Positions 25,182-34,016 of a stretch of DNA of 64,000 bases are shown piece by piece. Each line of letters starts with the position of its first letter. Positions within the stretch are counted from its first letter, which is position 1. The stretch spans positions 1,867,501 through 1,931,500 of the forward strand of contig NZ_FOIR01000001.1 in assembly GCF_900111145.1 (NCBI RefSeq), read 5' to 3'. The notes below the pieces were generated by a model. The model searched no databases. It was not told where the DNA came from and saw only the letters and a program-made list of their open reading frames with translations. The position numbers were made by a program, and so were the translations under genes. Source of the DNA: Roseivirga pacifica. GTDB taxonomy: Bacteria; Bacteroidota; Bacteroidia; Cytophagales; Cyclobacteriaceae.

Positions 25182-25724
25182 ATGAAACTGTTCCCTAAAA
25201 TCTTCTTATCCGCCCTGATGGTGTGTTTCGCGTACACTGCGAATGCGCAAGACATGGTTAATCCTGTGATTAAAAGTTATGGAGGTATTTTCGATGCGCA
25301 ATACGCTACTGAAAAGCCTGATCCTGCATTGGAGTATAAAATTGTAGTAGACATAGCCACTGGAGATGCTAATAAAGGAGAGCCGTTTTATTCGTTGATA
25401 AATGTTGCCCGCATGATGAACCTGCATGCCATGGGGGGAGTGCCTAAGGAAAACATGAAGGTTGTTCTGGCTATTCACGGAGGGGCCGTATGGTCGGTGT
25501 TGGACAATGATGCTTATAAGCAGAAGTTCAATGTAGACAACCCACACATTCCGCTTTTTAAGGAGTTGCAAGATGCAGGGGTTAAAATCGTGGTTTGCTC
25601 GCAATCTATGCGTGGTAGAAGCATTGCTCCGGAAACATTGGCTCCGGGTTTAGAAACGGCTACCTCAATGCTTACAACACTTACCACTTATCAGCTTAAA
25701 GGCTATGCTGCCCTTAAGTTTTAG
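25182..25724 (+). CDS. Secreted DsrE/DsrF-like protein
   Basis: The 180-residue protein has a signal peptide ending near YTANAQD. The mature part matches the DsrE-like fold: YKIVVDIATGD, LINVARMMNLHAMGGVP, MKVVLAIHGGAVW and LQDAGVKIVVCSQSMRGR with LTTYQLKGYAAL at the end. Secreted DsrE proteins of Bacteroidota have an HGGAV motif and usually one conserved Cys (here VVCSQS), and may take part in periplasmic sulfur handling. The gene is monocistronic, and its stop overlaps the stop of a convergent small gene by four bases. Confidence 0.86.
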   Translation: MKLFPKIFLSALMVCFAYTANAQDMVNPVIKSYGGIFDAQYATEKPDPALEYKIVVDIATGDANKGEPFYSLINVARMMNLHAMGGVPKENMKVVLAIHGGAVWSVLDNDAYKQKFNVDNPHIPLFKELQDAGVKIVVCSQSMRGRSIAPETLAPGLETATSMLTTLTTYQLKGYAALKF

Positions 25725-25999
25725 GGGAGTCTTTCCATAGTTGAAACTAATAGCACAATTAGAAAAAGTATCATGCCAAGGGCTGTAAAAACTGCAGCCC
25801 TTTTGCTTGCCCTAAAGCTTTTGTTCGCATTGCGTTTTCTCAAAGCAAGTAGGGCGGTAAAGTCGGTGTTGGGTTTGTTGGGAGTATTCTTTCTGGGTGC
25901 ATCCTCCATATTTACTCCATAAACTTTTCTGCCTTTCTCAAACGGAATTTTGGGAGTGTTTCTTTTTACTTGGCCTATATAGTCGAATGCGGTTGACAT
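25721..25999 (-). CDS. Small single-pass membrane protein
   Basis: This 92-residue protein has a basic cytosolic part with FDYIGQVKRNTPKIPFEKGR and a Lys/Arg-rich region, then a C-terminal transmembrane helix (residues about 68-88, AVFTALGMILFLIVLLVST). I do not recognise a family. It looks like a tail-anchored protein whose gene ends convergently against the DsrE gene. Its promoter faces that of the DUF4412 gene. Confidence 0.6.
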   Translation of the reverse strand: MSTAFDYIGQVKRNTPKIPFEKGRKVYGVNMEDAPRKNTPNKPNTDFTALLALRKRNANKSFRASKRAAVFTALGMILFLIVLLVSTMERLP

Positions 26000-26139
26000 A
26001 CTGGTATTAACGTATGTTTGGTGAGCCAGTAGACAAAATACGGATAAGTGAATGACTCGAATGATTAGCGTTTCAATTAATTTTTTGTACGGTGGAGTGC
26101 TGAGAAAAAGGATGTGTATCTTGGATAAATTTAACTCTT

Positions 26140-26805
26140 ATGAAAGCATTAATTTCTATTCTCATTTTATCGGTTGTGTCTTTTACAACCGCCAAGGTTG
26201 AGCCGGTAGCGCCATTTCATGGTACCATTGTTTATGAAATCAATTATTTAAAAATGCCTGAAGACATGCAGGGAATGGATGATATGCTGCCCCAAAGAAT
26301 GGAAATGATGATTTTGGGCTCTAAGACAAGAATTTTCCAGGAAATGGGGATGGGAATGGGAACCCAAGTTGTTTTGACTGATGAAGATACCAAAGAGGCC
26401 GATGTTTTAATGGACATGATGGGGCAGAAAACTCATGTGCATATGAGTCGAGAGCAAGTGGAGGCAGAAGAAGCCAAATCAACAGAGAAGCCAAAGATTA
26501 ACTATTTAGAAGGCACCAAAAAGATTGTGGGGTATAACTGCAAAAAAGCTCAAGTGATAAATGCTGACGGTACAGGGGTATTGGTTTGGTATACTGAGAA
26601 GATTGATGCTCCGCATAAGGACTTTAGCGAACTGAAAGGCTTTCCACTTGAATACGAAACAGAAGTTGAAGGAATGACAATGCAAATTGTGGCCGTTAGC
26701 ATTGATGAGAAAAAACCAGACCCTAGCAACTTCGCTATTCCTGATGGATACCGTAAAATGAGCTTTGAGGAGCTTTCAAAAATGAGCGGAGGAGTACCAG
26801 AGTAA
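26140..26805 (+). CDS. DUF4412-like exported protein
   Basis: The 221-residue protein has a signal peptide (ILILSVVSFTTAK). The mature part, HGTIVYEINYL, RMEMMILGSKTRIFQEMGMG, GTKKIVGYNCKKAQVI and VLVWYTEKI, followed by LKGFPLEYE and VSIDEKKPDPSNFAIPDGY, is the DUF4412/GLPGLI-like pattern of Bacteroidota periplasmic proteins. A Met-rich patch (residues about 45-72) might bind copper, but this is weak. The next gene starts 67 nt downstream on the same strand. Confidence 0.8.
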   Translation: MKALISILILSVVSFTTAKVEPVAPFHGTIVYEINYLKMPEDMQGMDDMLPQRMEMMILGSKTRIFQEMGMGMGTQVVLTDEDTKEADVLMDMMGQKTHVHMSREQVEAEEAKSTEKPKINYLEGTKKIVGYNCKKAQVINADGTGVLVWYTEKIDAPHKDFSELKGFPLEYETEVEGMTMQIVAVSIDEKKPDPSNFAIPDGYRKMSFEELSKMSGGVPE

Positions 26806-26872
26806 ATTAACTTTGTCTCTTATTTCTCAACTTTCTGTACTTACTTTGCTGGCAACAACAAACAGAACCACT

Positions 26873-27310
26873 ATGTACAACGGACTTCTTCATGCACACT
26901 CAGGCCTTAGATGGTTGGTATTAATACTACTTATTGCGGCCATTTTTAATGCTTTTTCGAAAAAGAAAAATGGCACATGGACACCAAAGGATAGAAAGCT
27001 TTCTGCCATGGCAATGGGGCTTGTACACTTACAGTTTGTAATCGGGTTGGTGTTATATTTCATTAGTCCTAAAGTAAGTTTTACTGAAGGATTTATGCAG
27101 AGCTCGGTGTTGAGGTTCTTTGCTGTAGAGCACGTATTAGGAATGCTCATTGCCATTGCACTGATTAGTATTGGCCACAGCAAAGCGAAAAAAGCAGCTA
27201 CCGATGCTAAGAAGTTTGGTGCGATTTCTACCTTCTTCCTTATTGGTTTGATTATAATTTTGGCCTCTATACCATGGCCTTTCCGAAACTTAGGAAGCGC
27301 TTGGTTTTAA
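26873..27310 (+). CDS. Four-helix membrane protein ('cytochrome B'-like of Bacteroidota)
   Basis: The 145-residue membrane protein begins MYNGLLHAHSGLRWLVLILL. It has four transmembrane helices and conserved histidines in the first (HAHSG), second (LVHLQFVIGLVLY) and third (VEHVLGML) helices, plus IGHSKAKK before the fourth. Bacteroidota homologs are often labelled cytochrome B, and the His pairs could ligate heme. I prefer ATG 26873 to an earlier in-frame start at 26813 because the family begins MYN.LLH.HSGLRW. It is likely co-transcribed with the DUF4412 gene. Confidence 0.75.
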   Translation: MYNGLLHAHSGLRWLVLILLIAAIFNAFSKKKNGTWTPKDRKLSAMAMGLVHLQFVIGLVLYFISPKVSFTEGFMQSSVLRFFAVEHVLGMLIAIALISIGHSKAKKAATDAKKFGAISTFFLIGLIIILASIPWPFRNLGSAWF

Positions 27311-27374
27311 GCTACCCAGAAGCTAACTAACTTCTTTTTTTAAGAGGTGGCTTCCCTAGGGGGGAGCCTATAAC

Positions 27375-27424
27375 AAGAATCTGTTTGTTGATTGCAGTGC
27401 ATTTAACAGACAGATTCTTTTGGT
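27375..27424. terminator. Bidirectional terminator between convergent genes
   Basis: AAGAATCTGTTTGTT (27375-27389 region) pairs with AACAGACAGATTCTT (27405-27419 region), with one mismatch, followed by TT and preceded by A-rich sequence. It separates the cytochrome-B-like gene from the M20 peptidase. Confidence 0.7.
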
Positions 27425-27454
27425 TTATGAGTTTCTAACCTTTGTGTCAACCTT

Positions 27455-28906
27455 TTATTTCGTGTTGAGCATAAGCTGTCTGTAAAAACGAATGGCATCT
27501 TTATAGTCCTCTACAGGGATATGCTCGTCAATACCATGAAAACTGTCAATATTCTGCTCATTGATGTGGTACGGCACAAATCGATATATATTCTTGCTCA
27601 CCCCACTAAAGTGTCTGGAGTCTGTGGCGCCAATTACAAGGTTTGGAGCAGTTAGTGTTTCGGGGAAAATCTGTTTGATGGTTTTATTGATTAGCTCGTA
27701 GGCCTCAACGTTGTGTGGCGAAACTGCTGATGGATCGTTGTTAAAGCCGTGAAAGGCCACCGTAACACGGGGATCGTTTATGGTGCTCACTACGTGTTGT
27801 TTCACTTCTTCAGCGGTTTGCCCGGGTATAATGCGGAAGTTGACCACAGCTCTAGCCGTAGTTGGAATAACGTTCTCTTTAATACCAGCCTGAAAAATGG
27901 TTGGCGAAGTTGTGGTTCTTATCAGGGCATTTCCTGATCCGCCAGCTCCCTCATAAGTTGAAAGAATGATAGATTTGAATATTCCTCTGTTGGCAAAAGC
28001 CATTCTGTTTACAAAGCCCATTTCTGGCCCCAGTGCATCCATAAACCCTTCCATTGGCTCGCTAAAAGTAGCGGGTAACGGATTGGCTTTGAGCTTGGCT
28101 ACGGCATTTGCCAATACATCAATGGCTGTTTCTTTGGCTGGTTGAGAGCTATGACCACCTTTCATATCTACTTGCAGTGCAATAGAGGTTATGCCTTTTT
28201 CGGCCACACCAATCATGGCTACATCTTTGTCTATGCCTGGCACTAATTTTTGGGTTACTGCATAGCCTTCGTCCATTACAAACTCGGCCTCAATTCCTTG
28301 TTCTTGCATGTATTGGGCTATTTTAACCGCACCATACTTGCCGCTAACTTCTTCATCGTGGCCAAAGGAGAAGTAGAATGTTCTTTCAGGTTTAAAGCCC
28401 TCCTTTAGCAACATTTCAGTCGCTTCTAAAATCCCGATTACGGTGAACTTATCATCGATTGTGCCGCGTCCCCAGATAATGTCGTCCTTAATAGTGCCGG
28501 CAAATGGATCTACCGTCCATTTATCGGGCGATGCAATTGGCACTACGTCTAAGTGGCCCATTAATACCACGGGCTTTAGGCTTGGTTTTTTGCCTTCCCA
28601 TTTATACAAATGGCTGTATTCACTAAAGTACTGATGCTCCAAAAGCGAATCGACCATTGGGTAGTTGTCAATAATCAACTGATTAAATGCACTGAACGCA
28701 GTTGAATCAAAGTCTTCTACATTTTCGTGCGAGATGGTTTGAATGCGCAATGCCTGCTGAAACCGCGAAATGGCATCTTGTTCGATGTCAATTTTAGTTA
28801 TAGGTTCAACGGTAATTTGCTTACTGGTGGTAGCAAAAGTGTTGATGAGAATGTAGGCTACAAATCCTAAAAATAGAAGTAGTAGCCCGAGGAAGAACTT
28901 TTTCAT
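27455..28906 (-). CDS. M20 family metallopeptidase (carboxypeptidase S-like)
   Basis: The 483-residue protein is anchored by an N-terminal helix (residues about 3-24) and cleaves N-acyl amino acids or peptides. Di-zinc site residues are visible: VVLMGHLDVVP, WGRGTIDDK, SFGHDEEVSGKYG, VMDEGYAV, and the distal His in IGATDSRHFSGVSKNIYRF. The dimerisation domain includes DMKGGHSSQPAKETAID. The length and GHLDVVP...VDPFAG follow the mammalian PM20D1/yeast carboxypeptidase S branch, common in Cytophagales. It starts 60 nt after the AI-2E-type permease gene. Confidence 0.92.
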   Translation of the reverse strand: MKKFFLGLLLLFLGFVAYILINTFATTSKQITVEPITKIDIEQDAISRFQQALRIQTISHENVEDFDSTAFSAFNQLIIDNYPMVDSLLEHQYFSEYSHLYKWEGKKPSLKPVVLMGHLDVVPIASPDKWTVDPFAGTIKDDIIWGRGTIDDKFTVIGILEATEMLLKEGFKPERTFYFSFGHDEEVSGKYGAVKIAQYMQEQGIEAEFVMDEGYAVTQKLVPGIDKDVAMIGVAEKGITSIALQVDMKGGHSSQPAKETAIDVLANAVAKLKANPLPATFSEPMEGFMDALGPEMGFVNRMAFANRGIFKSIILSTYEGAGGSGNALIRTTTSPTIFQAGIKENVIPTTARAVVNFRIIPGQTAEEVKQHVVSTINDPRVTVAFHGFNNDPSAVSPHNVEAYELINKTIKQIFPETLTAPNLVIGATDSRHFSGVSKNIYRFVPYHINEQNIDSFHGIDEHIPVEDYKDAIRFYRQLMLNTK

Positions 28907-28965
28907 ATTGGCAAGAATTCAGCTCAAGATAAACACCAAAGCGCTTTCCTGCCAATATTAGCACA

Positions 28966-30045
28966 CTATGTTTTAATCTGTTTTTTGTTGATTGGTGGAA
29001 GCACAATGGCTACTGTATTGCCCGAAATAAGCTGAGCAATGACGCGCGTGCTCTTGTACTGCTCCATTATGATTTTTAGGAACACCGTAATCGGAATGGA
29101 CATAATCAAGCCAGCAATTCCCCAAATATTCCCCCAAAGCATAAGCATTACTAAAATGGTAACCACATTGATTGAGAAGGAACGTCCCATAAATACTGGC
29201 TCAAGTATTCCCCCAAACAGTACCTGAACCCCCGTGCAGGTGAGCACAAAGAACAGGAGTATAGATGAACTCTCAATTTCGACAAAGGCGAAAATAGCTA
29301 ATAAGACTACCGTAATAACAGAGCCAACCAACTGTAAGAAGTTTATGGCAAAGGCAAAAACTCCCCAGAAAATAGGGAAACTAACCCCAAAGGCCCAGCA
29401 GGCAATGCCAATTCCAATACCGGTAAATAGACTTATAAAGAACTTAACCTTGATGAATTTTATCAGGTCGCGCTCAATTTTCATAAAGGTTTTTACGCTG
29501 GCAAATTGCTTTTTGAGAATAGTGGAGTTCATGATTTTCTGAACATCCATTGATTCTGCTAGTAAAAGAAGTACAAAGAACAACGTAGAGAGAATCATGG
29601 AAATGGTGCTGCTAATAAAGTCTACAGTAGGAGCCAAGCTCTTCATTATGGCATCTTTACTCACTAAGTCTTGCGGGGTTTCCATGCTTTTGAGAAAATC
29701 TAAACCCACAAAATTGCCCAGAGAATATAGTAGAGAACTGATTTTCACCTTGGCCTTATCAAAATAAGCGTTGTCTGTCGCTAATATTTCTGCACTTGAA
29801 AGTTTAATAAGCCCACCACCAATTCTGAATGCCGCAATAATGATTAAGATGACAACAGTAATACTGACAAATTTTGGAACGCCCTTTCTTTTAAACCAGC
29901 GCATTAGCGGCAAAAACAGCAATGCAATAAACATTGATGATACCAGCGGAATGAAAATAAACGAGAGAATTTTCAGCAAATAGAAAAAGAGCGGAATTAC
30001 TATAGCGAGTAATAAAAGGTTGGTGGTTTTTCTATCGTTCAGCAT
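28966..30045 (-). CDS. AI-2E family transporter (UPF0118 permease)
   Basis: The 359-residue inner-membrane protein has about eight hydrophobic helices. The FLLLLFFILVPL-type N-terminal pair is present (LLAIVIPLFFYLLKIL), followed by a soluble segment and the C-terminal hallmark LQVLFGGILEPVFMGRSFSINVVTILVMLMLWG (positions about 268-300), then GIAGLIMSIPITVFLKI. Family members include TqsA and various ion or antiporter-like carriers, so the substrate is not predictable. It is followed by the M20 peptidase gene on the same strand. Confidence 0.9.
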   Translation of the reverse strand: MLNDRKTTNLLLLAIVIPLFFYLLKILSFIFIPLVSSMFIALLFLPLMRWFKRKGVPKFVSITVVILIIIAAFRIGGGLIKLSSAEILATDNAYFDKAKVKISSLLYSLGNFVGLDFLKSMETPQDLVSKDAIMKSLAPTVDFISSTISMILSTLFFVLLLLAESMDVQKIMNSTILKKQFASVKTFMKIERDLIKFIKVKFFISLFTGIGIGIACWAFGVSFPIFWGVFAFAINFLQLVGSVITVVLLAIFAFVEIESSSILLFFVLTCTGVQVLFGGILEPVFMGRSFSINVVTILVMLMLWGNIWGIAGLIMSIPITVFLKIIMEQYKSTRVIAQLISGNTVAIVLPPINKKQIKT

Positions 30046-30251
30046 GGCTGCAAAGGGTGTTTAAAGTCGCAAAGGTATACTCAAAAACGCATAACAGGGT
30101 TGTGCTATGCATAATAATTGTAGATTTCCTGTTAACGATTTGTTGGCTTGGTTTAGTTCAACTGGTAGTTTGAGAATTTATAGATTTGATAATGTAGGTG
30201 TGTTTTATCTTGGTCATTATGTTTTAATTTTAAATAAACGAATCTACGGCT

Positions 30252-31400
30252 ATGCGAAAGTTACTTCCCTCAGTACTGGTACTCATATTGATTTCGGTTT
30301 CATCTTGTAAACTCTTGACAATTGAAAGTGCGCAAGAGCCATTGTCTAAAACCGAGTTGAATATTCGCCTTAGAACACAAGCATTTGTTGGCGAGGCATC
30401 TGAAAGAATTGAACGTGCGGCCGACAGCTTAATTGCCAATTCTGCTAGCAAGGAAGTGAAAATGAATGCTCTGAGGTGGAAAATTTATGCTGTAGACAAT
30501 TTTGGAAAAGTTGGTTTTCAAACTTCACCGAGAATAGCATTGATGGATACTTGGGCACTGATGCTAGAAATGGACCAATTTTTAAATGGAATCTATGGTG
30601 AGCAAATGCTGGGAGAAGAAATTGAGGTAATAAGAAAGGTAAACAGTGAGAATGTAAGACAGGTGGAGTCGATTGCTGCAAATATGATGTCCGAAAAGGA
30701 GTTCAGTAAGCATAAGCAGTTCGTGTATGATTTTGTAGCCACCACTAATTTTGAGCAGAATGGCTTCACGCATTCGCCCGTTCGCGCATCTTATCTGGAT
30801 TTTCGAAAAACACCTGACAGTTTAGCTGTTGCTACTGTGGGTTCGCTTTCCGAAGTAATGGCCGATTTGAACAGCCGAATGTCTTATGCATCCCAGAAAA
30901 TCGGTAAACAAATTAAATGGAATACTGAGCTTACCTTAAGAGAGCAAGGCATGGATTCGCTGAATGTATATGCGATTGCTGATAGCCTAAACGCTCGCAT
31001 TGATGCATTGGTGCGGATAGCGAATAATTCTCCCGAGCTGCTGGATCAGGCAATAGCTTCATTTGCGCGAGATATGCAGCCAATGTTCAATGGATTGCGC
31101 TATGAACTGGCCCGTTCAATGAACAAACTGGGTGAAGAAAGGCTCGCTATGGACACTATTATAGCTCGTGAAAGAGAAAAGCTAGATAGCCTAGTTGCAA
31201 GGGAACGGGCAATATTAGTGGATGAGGCCAATAGTTTGGCTGATGATTTTGCCAATAACGTAATGGTACAAGTAAAGGATATGGTTTCGAGCGTGTTGTT
31301 CTACATTGCCCTCATTTTAGCCATTATTCTCTTTATCCCTTTTGGCCTTGGTTATGTTACAGGCAAAACTTTACAAGCCAAAAAGAATAAACAGACTTAG
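30252..31400 (+). CDS. Lipoprotein with C-terminal transmembrane helix
   Basis: The 382-residue protein has a lipobox (ILISVSSCKLL, Cys near residue 19) and a strongly helical body with EDxLxARE-like charged stretches. A coiled-coil-like segment lies at residues about 290-345 (DTIIAREREKLDSLVARERA). A C-terminal membrane helix (residues about 350-372, LFYIALILAIILFIPFGLGY) precedes a basic tail. It therefore could bridge outer or inner leaflets by a lipid at one end and a helix at the other. No family recognised. Its stop overlaps the convergent neighbour's stop. Confidence 0.72.
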   Translation: MRKLLPSVLVLILISVSSCKLLTIESAQEPLSKTELNIRLRTQAFVGEASERIERAADSLIANSASKEVKMNALRWKIYAVDNFGKVGFQTSPRIALMDTWALMLEMDQFLNGIYGEQMLGEEIEVIRKVNSENVRQVESIAANMMSEKEFSKHKQFVYDFVATTNFEQNGFTHSPVRASYLDFRKTPDSLAVATVGSLSEVMADLNSRMSYASQKIGKQIKWNTELTLREQGMDSLNVYAIADSLNARIDALVRIANNSPELLDQAIASFARDMQPMFNGLRYELARSMNKLGEERLAMDTIIAREREKLDSLVARERAILVDEANSLADDFANNVMVQVKDMVSSVLFYIALILAIILFIPFGLGYVTGKTLQAKKNKQT

Positions 31401-32161
31401 TTGCTTACTCTAAAGTTGAGTTGCTCAACACCAGTGTTTTTAGAACTTGGATGGTAAGCCGTTACCACTACTTCATGACTACCGATTTTCTCCAGAGCTA
31501 ACGTTGTAACAAAGGTGTTTACCTGTTCCGAAATATGCATTGGAATGGTTTTCCAATAGGTACCATCAACATAAATATTGGCCTCAACCTCAATAGCTTC
31601 CGAATCCCAAAGACCATCTTTGGAAATAGTACAGCCACACATCATTACCATATTTACTTTTAGTTCTACCGTTTTGTCTTTTTCAATAGAAAAGCCCTGA
31701 TGCGTTTGTGGGTAAAGGCCGTCAATTACAAAGCCAGGAATCTCCAAAATCACACCATCACTATCCATATGTTTGCCTGGTACCAGCCAAACTTGTGTTT
31801 GCGAAACTACACGTGACTCTTCGTGATTAAAGGGGCCAATTGCCTCAATATTAACGAAAAGGGGTTTTTCCAAACGCAAAGTGGTTTCAAAAAAAGCAGT
31901 GCCTTCAGTAATGCTAGCATATCTTTCCCTTGGTGTGTTCATTATGGTTGTGGTGTTTCCGGTTCCACCTTGAGTTAAGCCTTTGGCCAGCACTTCGTTG
32001 GTAGTGGCGTCTCTTACTATAATCATGGAACCGCCCATGCTGGCACCAATAAATTTGGCGTCTTTGGCCTGTGTACGAACTACAAGCTTGGTGTCTTTAG
32101 CCGTTTGGGCAGCTAGTGAAATACAAGAAATAAAAAGAATTGTGGTTAATAAGTTTCGCAT
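31397..32161 (-). CDS. Secreted conserved hypothetical protein
   Basis: The 254-residue protein has a signal peptide (ISCISLAAQT). The mature region is beta-rich, with KLVVRTQAKDAKFIGASMGG, FVNIEAIGPFNHEESRVVSQ, LVPGKHM, GDGVILEIPGF-like and VNMVMMCGCTISKDGLWDSE segments. The CGC pair could be disulfide-bonded or bind metal. I recognise no named family. It converges with the preceding lipoprotein gene, the two stops overlapping by four bases. Confidence 0.68.
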   Translation of the reverse strand: MRNLLTTILFISCISLAAQTAKDTKLVVRTQAKDAKFIGASMGGSMIIVRDATTNEVLAKGLTQGGTGNTTTIMNTPRERYASITEGTAFFETTLRLEKPLFVNIEAIGPFNHEESRVVSQTQVWLVPGKHMDSDGVILEIPGFVIDGLYPQTHQGFSIEKDKTVELKVNMVMMCGCTISKDGLWDSEAIEVEANIYVDGTYWKTIPMHISEQVNTFVTTLALEKIGSHEVVVTAYHPSSKNTGVEQLNFRVSN

Positions 32162-32220
32162 GCTTGAATTTAAGAAGTGCTATTTAGTATTGCTACTAAA
32201 TTAGGCTGGAAGAGGCTGTA

Positions 32221-32616
32221 GCGTCATTCCCAGCTTGACTGGGAATCCCTCACGGTTTTGGCTAAATTTCAATAAACACAACGGAATGCCAAAAGGTGGA
32301 TATGTTTACATAATGTCTAATAAAAGTAGAACTGTATTATATATAGGCGTAACATCTGATTTGGAAGCCCGTGTTTACCAACATAAAAATGACTTAAGGA
32401 GCCTTTACTAAGAAATATCATTGTTACTCCTTAATCTACTATGAAGTATTTGGTCATATAGAATCGGCTATTAAAAGAGAAAAGGTTTTGAAAAAGTGGA
32501 ACCGAAAATGGAAGGAAGAGTTGATTACAGCTTTTAATCCTAAGCTGAAGGATTTGTGGGAAGATATTGAAGGTTATAATTAGCCTTAGAGATTCCCAGT
32601 CAAGCTGGGAATGACG
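32221..32616. mobile_element. Inverted-repeat-bounded element carrying a GIY-YIG remnant
   Basis: The left end, GTCATTCCCAGCTTGACTGG (32223-32242 and on to 32249), recurs inverted at the right end (32590-32616, GATTCCCAGTCAAGCTGGGA, then ATGACG). Each end is itself a palindrome (ATTCCCAG, 5-nt loop, CTGGGAAT). Between them is one small GIY-YIG nuclease gene, now frameshifted. Many Bacteroidota genomes carry 'CGTCATTCCC...GGGAATC' palindromes next to small GIY-YIG genes, so this looks like a unit of that class. Confidence 0.65.
32286..32583 (+). pseudogene. Frameshifted small GIY-YIG nuclease gene
   Basis: The frame from ATG 32286 reads MPKGGYVYIMSNKSRTVLYI, then GVTSDLEARVYQHKNDL, the start of a URI/UPF0213-type GIY-YIG domain (YVYI ... 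LYIGVT, R, H). It then hits a stop at about 32409. The +1 frame from near 32399 continues GAFTKKY-like, as GAFTKKYHCYSLIYYEVFGH, and on through IESAIKREKVLKKWNRKWK and NPKLKDLWEDI to the stop at 32583. The total, 298 nt, is not a multiple of three, so one frameshift disrupts a roughly 98-residue protein. Confidence 0.85.
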
Positions 32617-32727
32617 AGTGCTTACTAGTTGCGGTGCAAACAAGTACAACAACGTGCTAGAGAGTTTCAAGGGCAGTATTTATATCAGAAAAACTTTCGC
32701 CTTCGGGGGAATGACAAAAAGGGTTAT

Positions 32728-33516
32728 CTACCGCACCTTCGCTTTTTTAATTATTCTGGCGAAAAGACCGGGTAAAAAGCGCTTGGCGTATGCTCCATAA
32801 GATTCTCGGCCTATATACACTTCTCGCTTTTGTTTCATCATGGCTTTAATAATTGCTGCGGCACATGCATCTGCAGTAAGTCCATTGGCTTGGGCATCGT
32901 CCATACTGCCGAGCTGAGTGCCATCACCAGTAAAAGCATTAACCGAAACGTTAGTTTTCACAAAACCCGGTGCGGCAATGGTGACCTTAATGCCACTATC
33001 TTCGAGCTCGGCTCGCATACTATCGAAAAAACCATGGAGTGCGTGTTTGCTGGCAGCATAGCCAGAACGGTATGGGGTACCGAAAATACCAGTGAGGCTG
33101 GTGACAACCACAAAGTGACCACTGCCCTTTGCTAACATGTGTGGCAACAAGGCTTTGGTTAAACCAACAGAACCAAAATAATTTACTTCCATTAAATCCC
33201 GATCAACTTGCAGCAGGGTGTCTTTTACCAACGAGCGTTGGCTGCGACCTCCATTATTAATCAAAACATCAACCTGGCCAAAGGCAGCTATAGCCATTTT
33301 TGTTGTTTCCTCAAAGGTGTGAGATTGGGACAAGTCAAGCTGAACGATGGCGATACGTTCTTGATTAGCGCACTCGCTTTTTACACGTGTAAGTTCCTCG
33401 GTTCTTCTCGATGAAATAATGAGATTGACACGATGCTTTGATAGTTGTTTGGTAAGTGCCTCACCTATGCCAGACGAGGCACCTGTAATCCATATGGTTT
33501 TGTCTTGTAGGTGCAT
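32728..33516 (-). CDS. SDR-family oxidoreductase (DHRS7-like)
   Basis: The 262-residue classical short-chain dehydrogenase has the cofactor motif TGASSGIG (residues about 10-17), the NNGGRS structural motif (a variant of NNAG), catalytic Ser in VVTSLTGIFG, and YxxxK as YAASKHALHG. FVKTNVSVNA follows. The overall pattern and a basic C-terminus (RFLPGLFARIIKKAKVR) match bacterial DHRS7B-like SDRs, whose substrates are often lipids or steroids. It is monocistronic, downstream of the repeat element. Confidence 0.92.
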   Translation of the reverse strand: MHLQDKTIWITGASSGIGEALTKQLSKHRVNLIISSRRTEELTRVKSECANQERIAIVQLDLSQSHTFEETTKMAIAAFGQVDVLINNGGRSQRSLVKDTLLQVDRDLMEVNYFGSVGLTKALLPHMLAKGSGHFVVVTSLTGIFGTPYRSGYAASKHALHGFFDSMRAELEDSGIKVTIAAPGFVKTNVSVNAFTGDGTQLGSMDDAQANGLTADACAAAIIKAMMKQKREVYIGRESYGAYAKRFLPGLFARIIKKAKVR

Positions 33517-33604
33517 GGTTTAAGATAAGCCTTTAGAATGAAATTCACGTGGTTATCTTAAAGCTCAATATTTTAGTGTTGGTTTTTAGCTTCTTGGGAA
33601 GATA

Positions 33605-33955
33605 TTAATCCACATTGTATGTTATGTTGCTATTGTTACTGCTCGAGAATGTTTGGTTAAGCAAGAAAGGACCAGCTTCAGGATCTCCACCAACGGCAAC
33701 AGCTCTAACGGTGTAATTTACGCTGATAACTAAGTTGGCAACGGTTTTACTGCCTCCGGCAACAACTGTCCCTTGATTAATAAAAGTGCTAGTAGCTGTT
33801 ACATCATCCTTAAGGTATACATCTATGCTCTGTTGTGTATTATTGTTTACAATAAGGCTGAATTTCACTTCTTCGGAAGGGTCATCATCGTTTTTGCAGC
33901 CGGTAAAGGCAAAGGTAAGTACTAATACCAAGGATAGAATCACTGCTTTTTTCAT
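33605..33955 (-). CDS. Small lipoprotein
   Basis: The 116-residue protein has a lipobox at LTFAFTGCKNDDD (Cys near residue 20) with aspartates after the Cys, as in surface-exposed Bacteroidota lipoproteins. The mature part is a short beta-rich domain (FSLIVNNNTQQSIDVYL, YTVRAVAVGGD) without a known family. It stands alone between an SDR gene and the trehalase gene. Confidence 0.7.
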   Translation of the reverse strand: MKKAVILSLVLVLTFAFTGCKNDDDPSEEVKFSLIVNNNTQQSIDVYLKDDVTATSTFINQGTVVAGGSKTVANLVISVNYTVRAVAVGGDPEAGPFLLNQTFSSSNNSNITYNVD

Positions 33956-34016
33956 GATGAATATTTTTTCAAATAACTGATTATCAATAGAGATTGTTTT
34001 TGGCGTATTGATAGAT

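Noticed and set aside
32431-32670. Minus-strand 79-codon open frame in the GIY-YIG element
   Set aside because: It overlaps the nuclease remnant in antisense and has no recognisable pattern.
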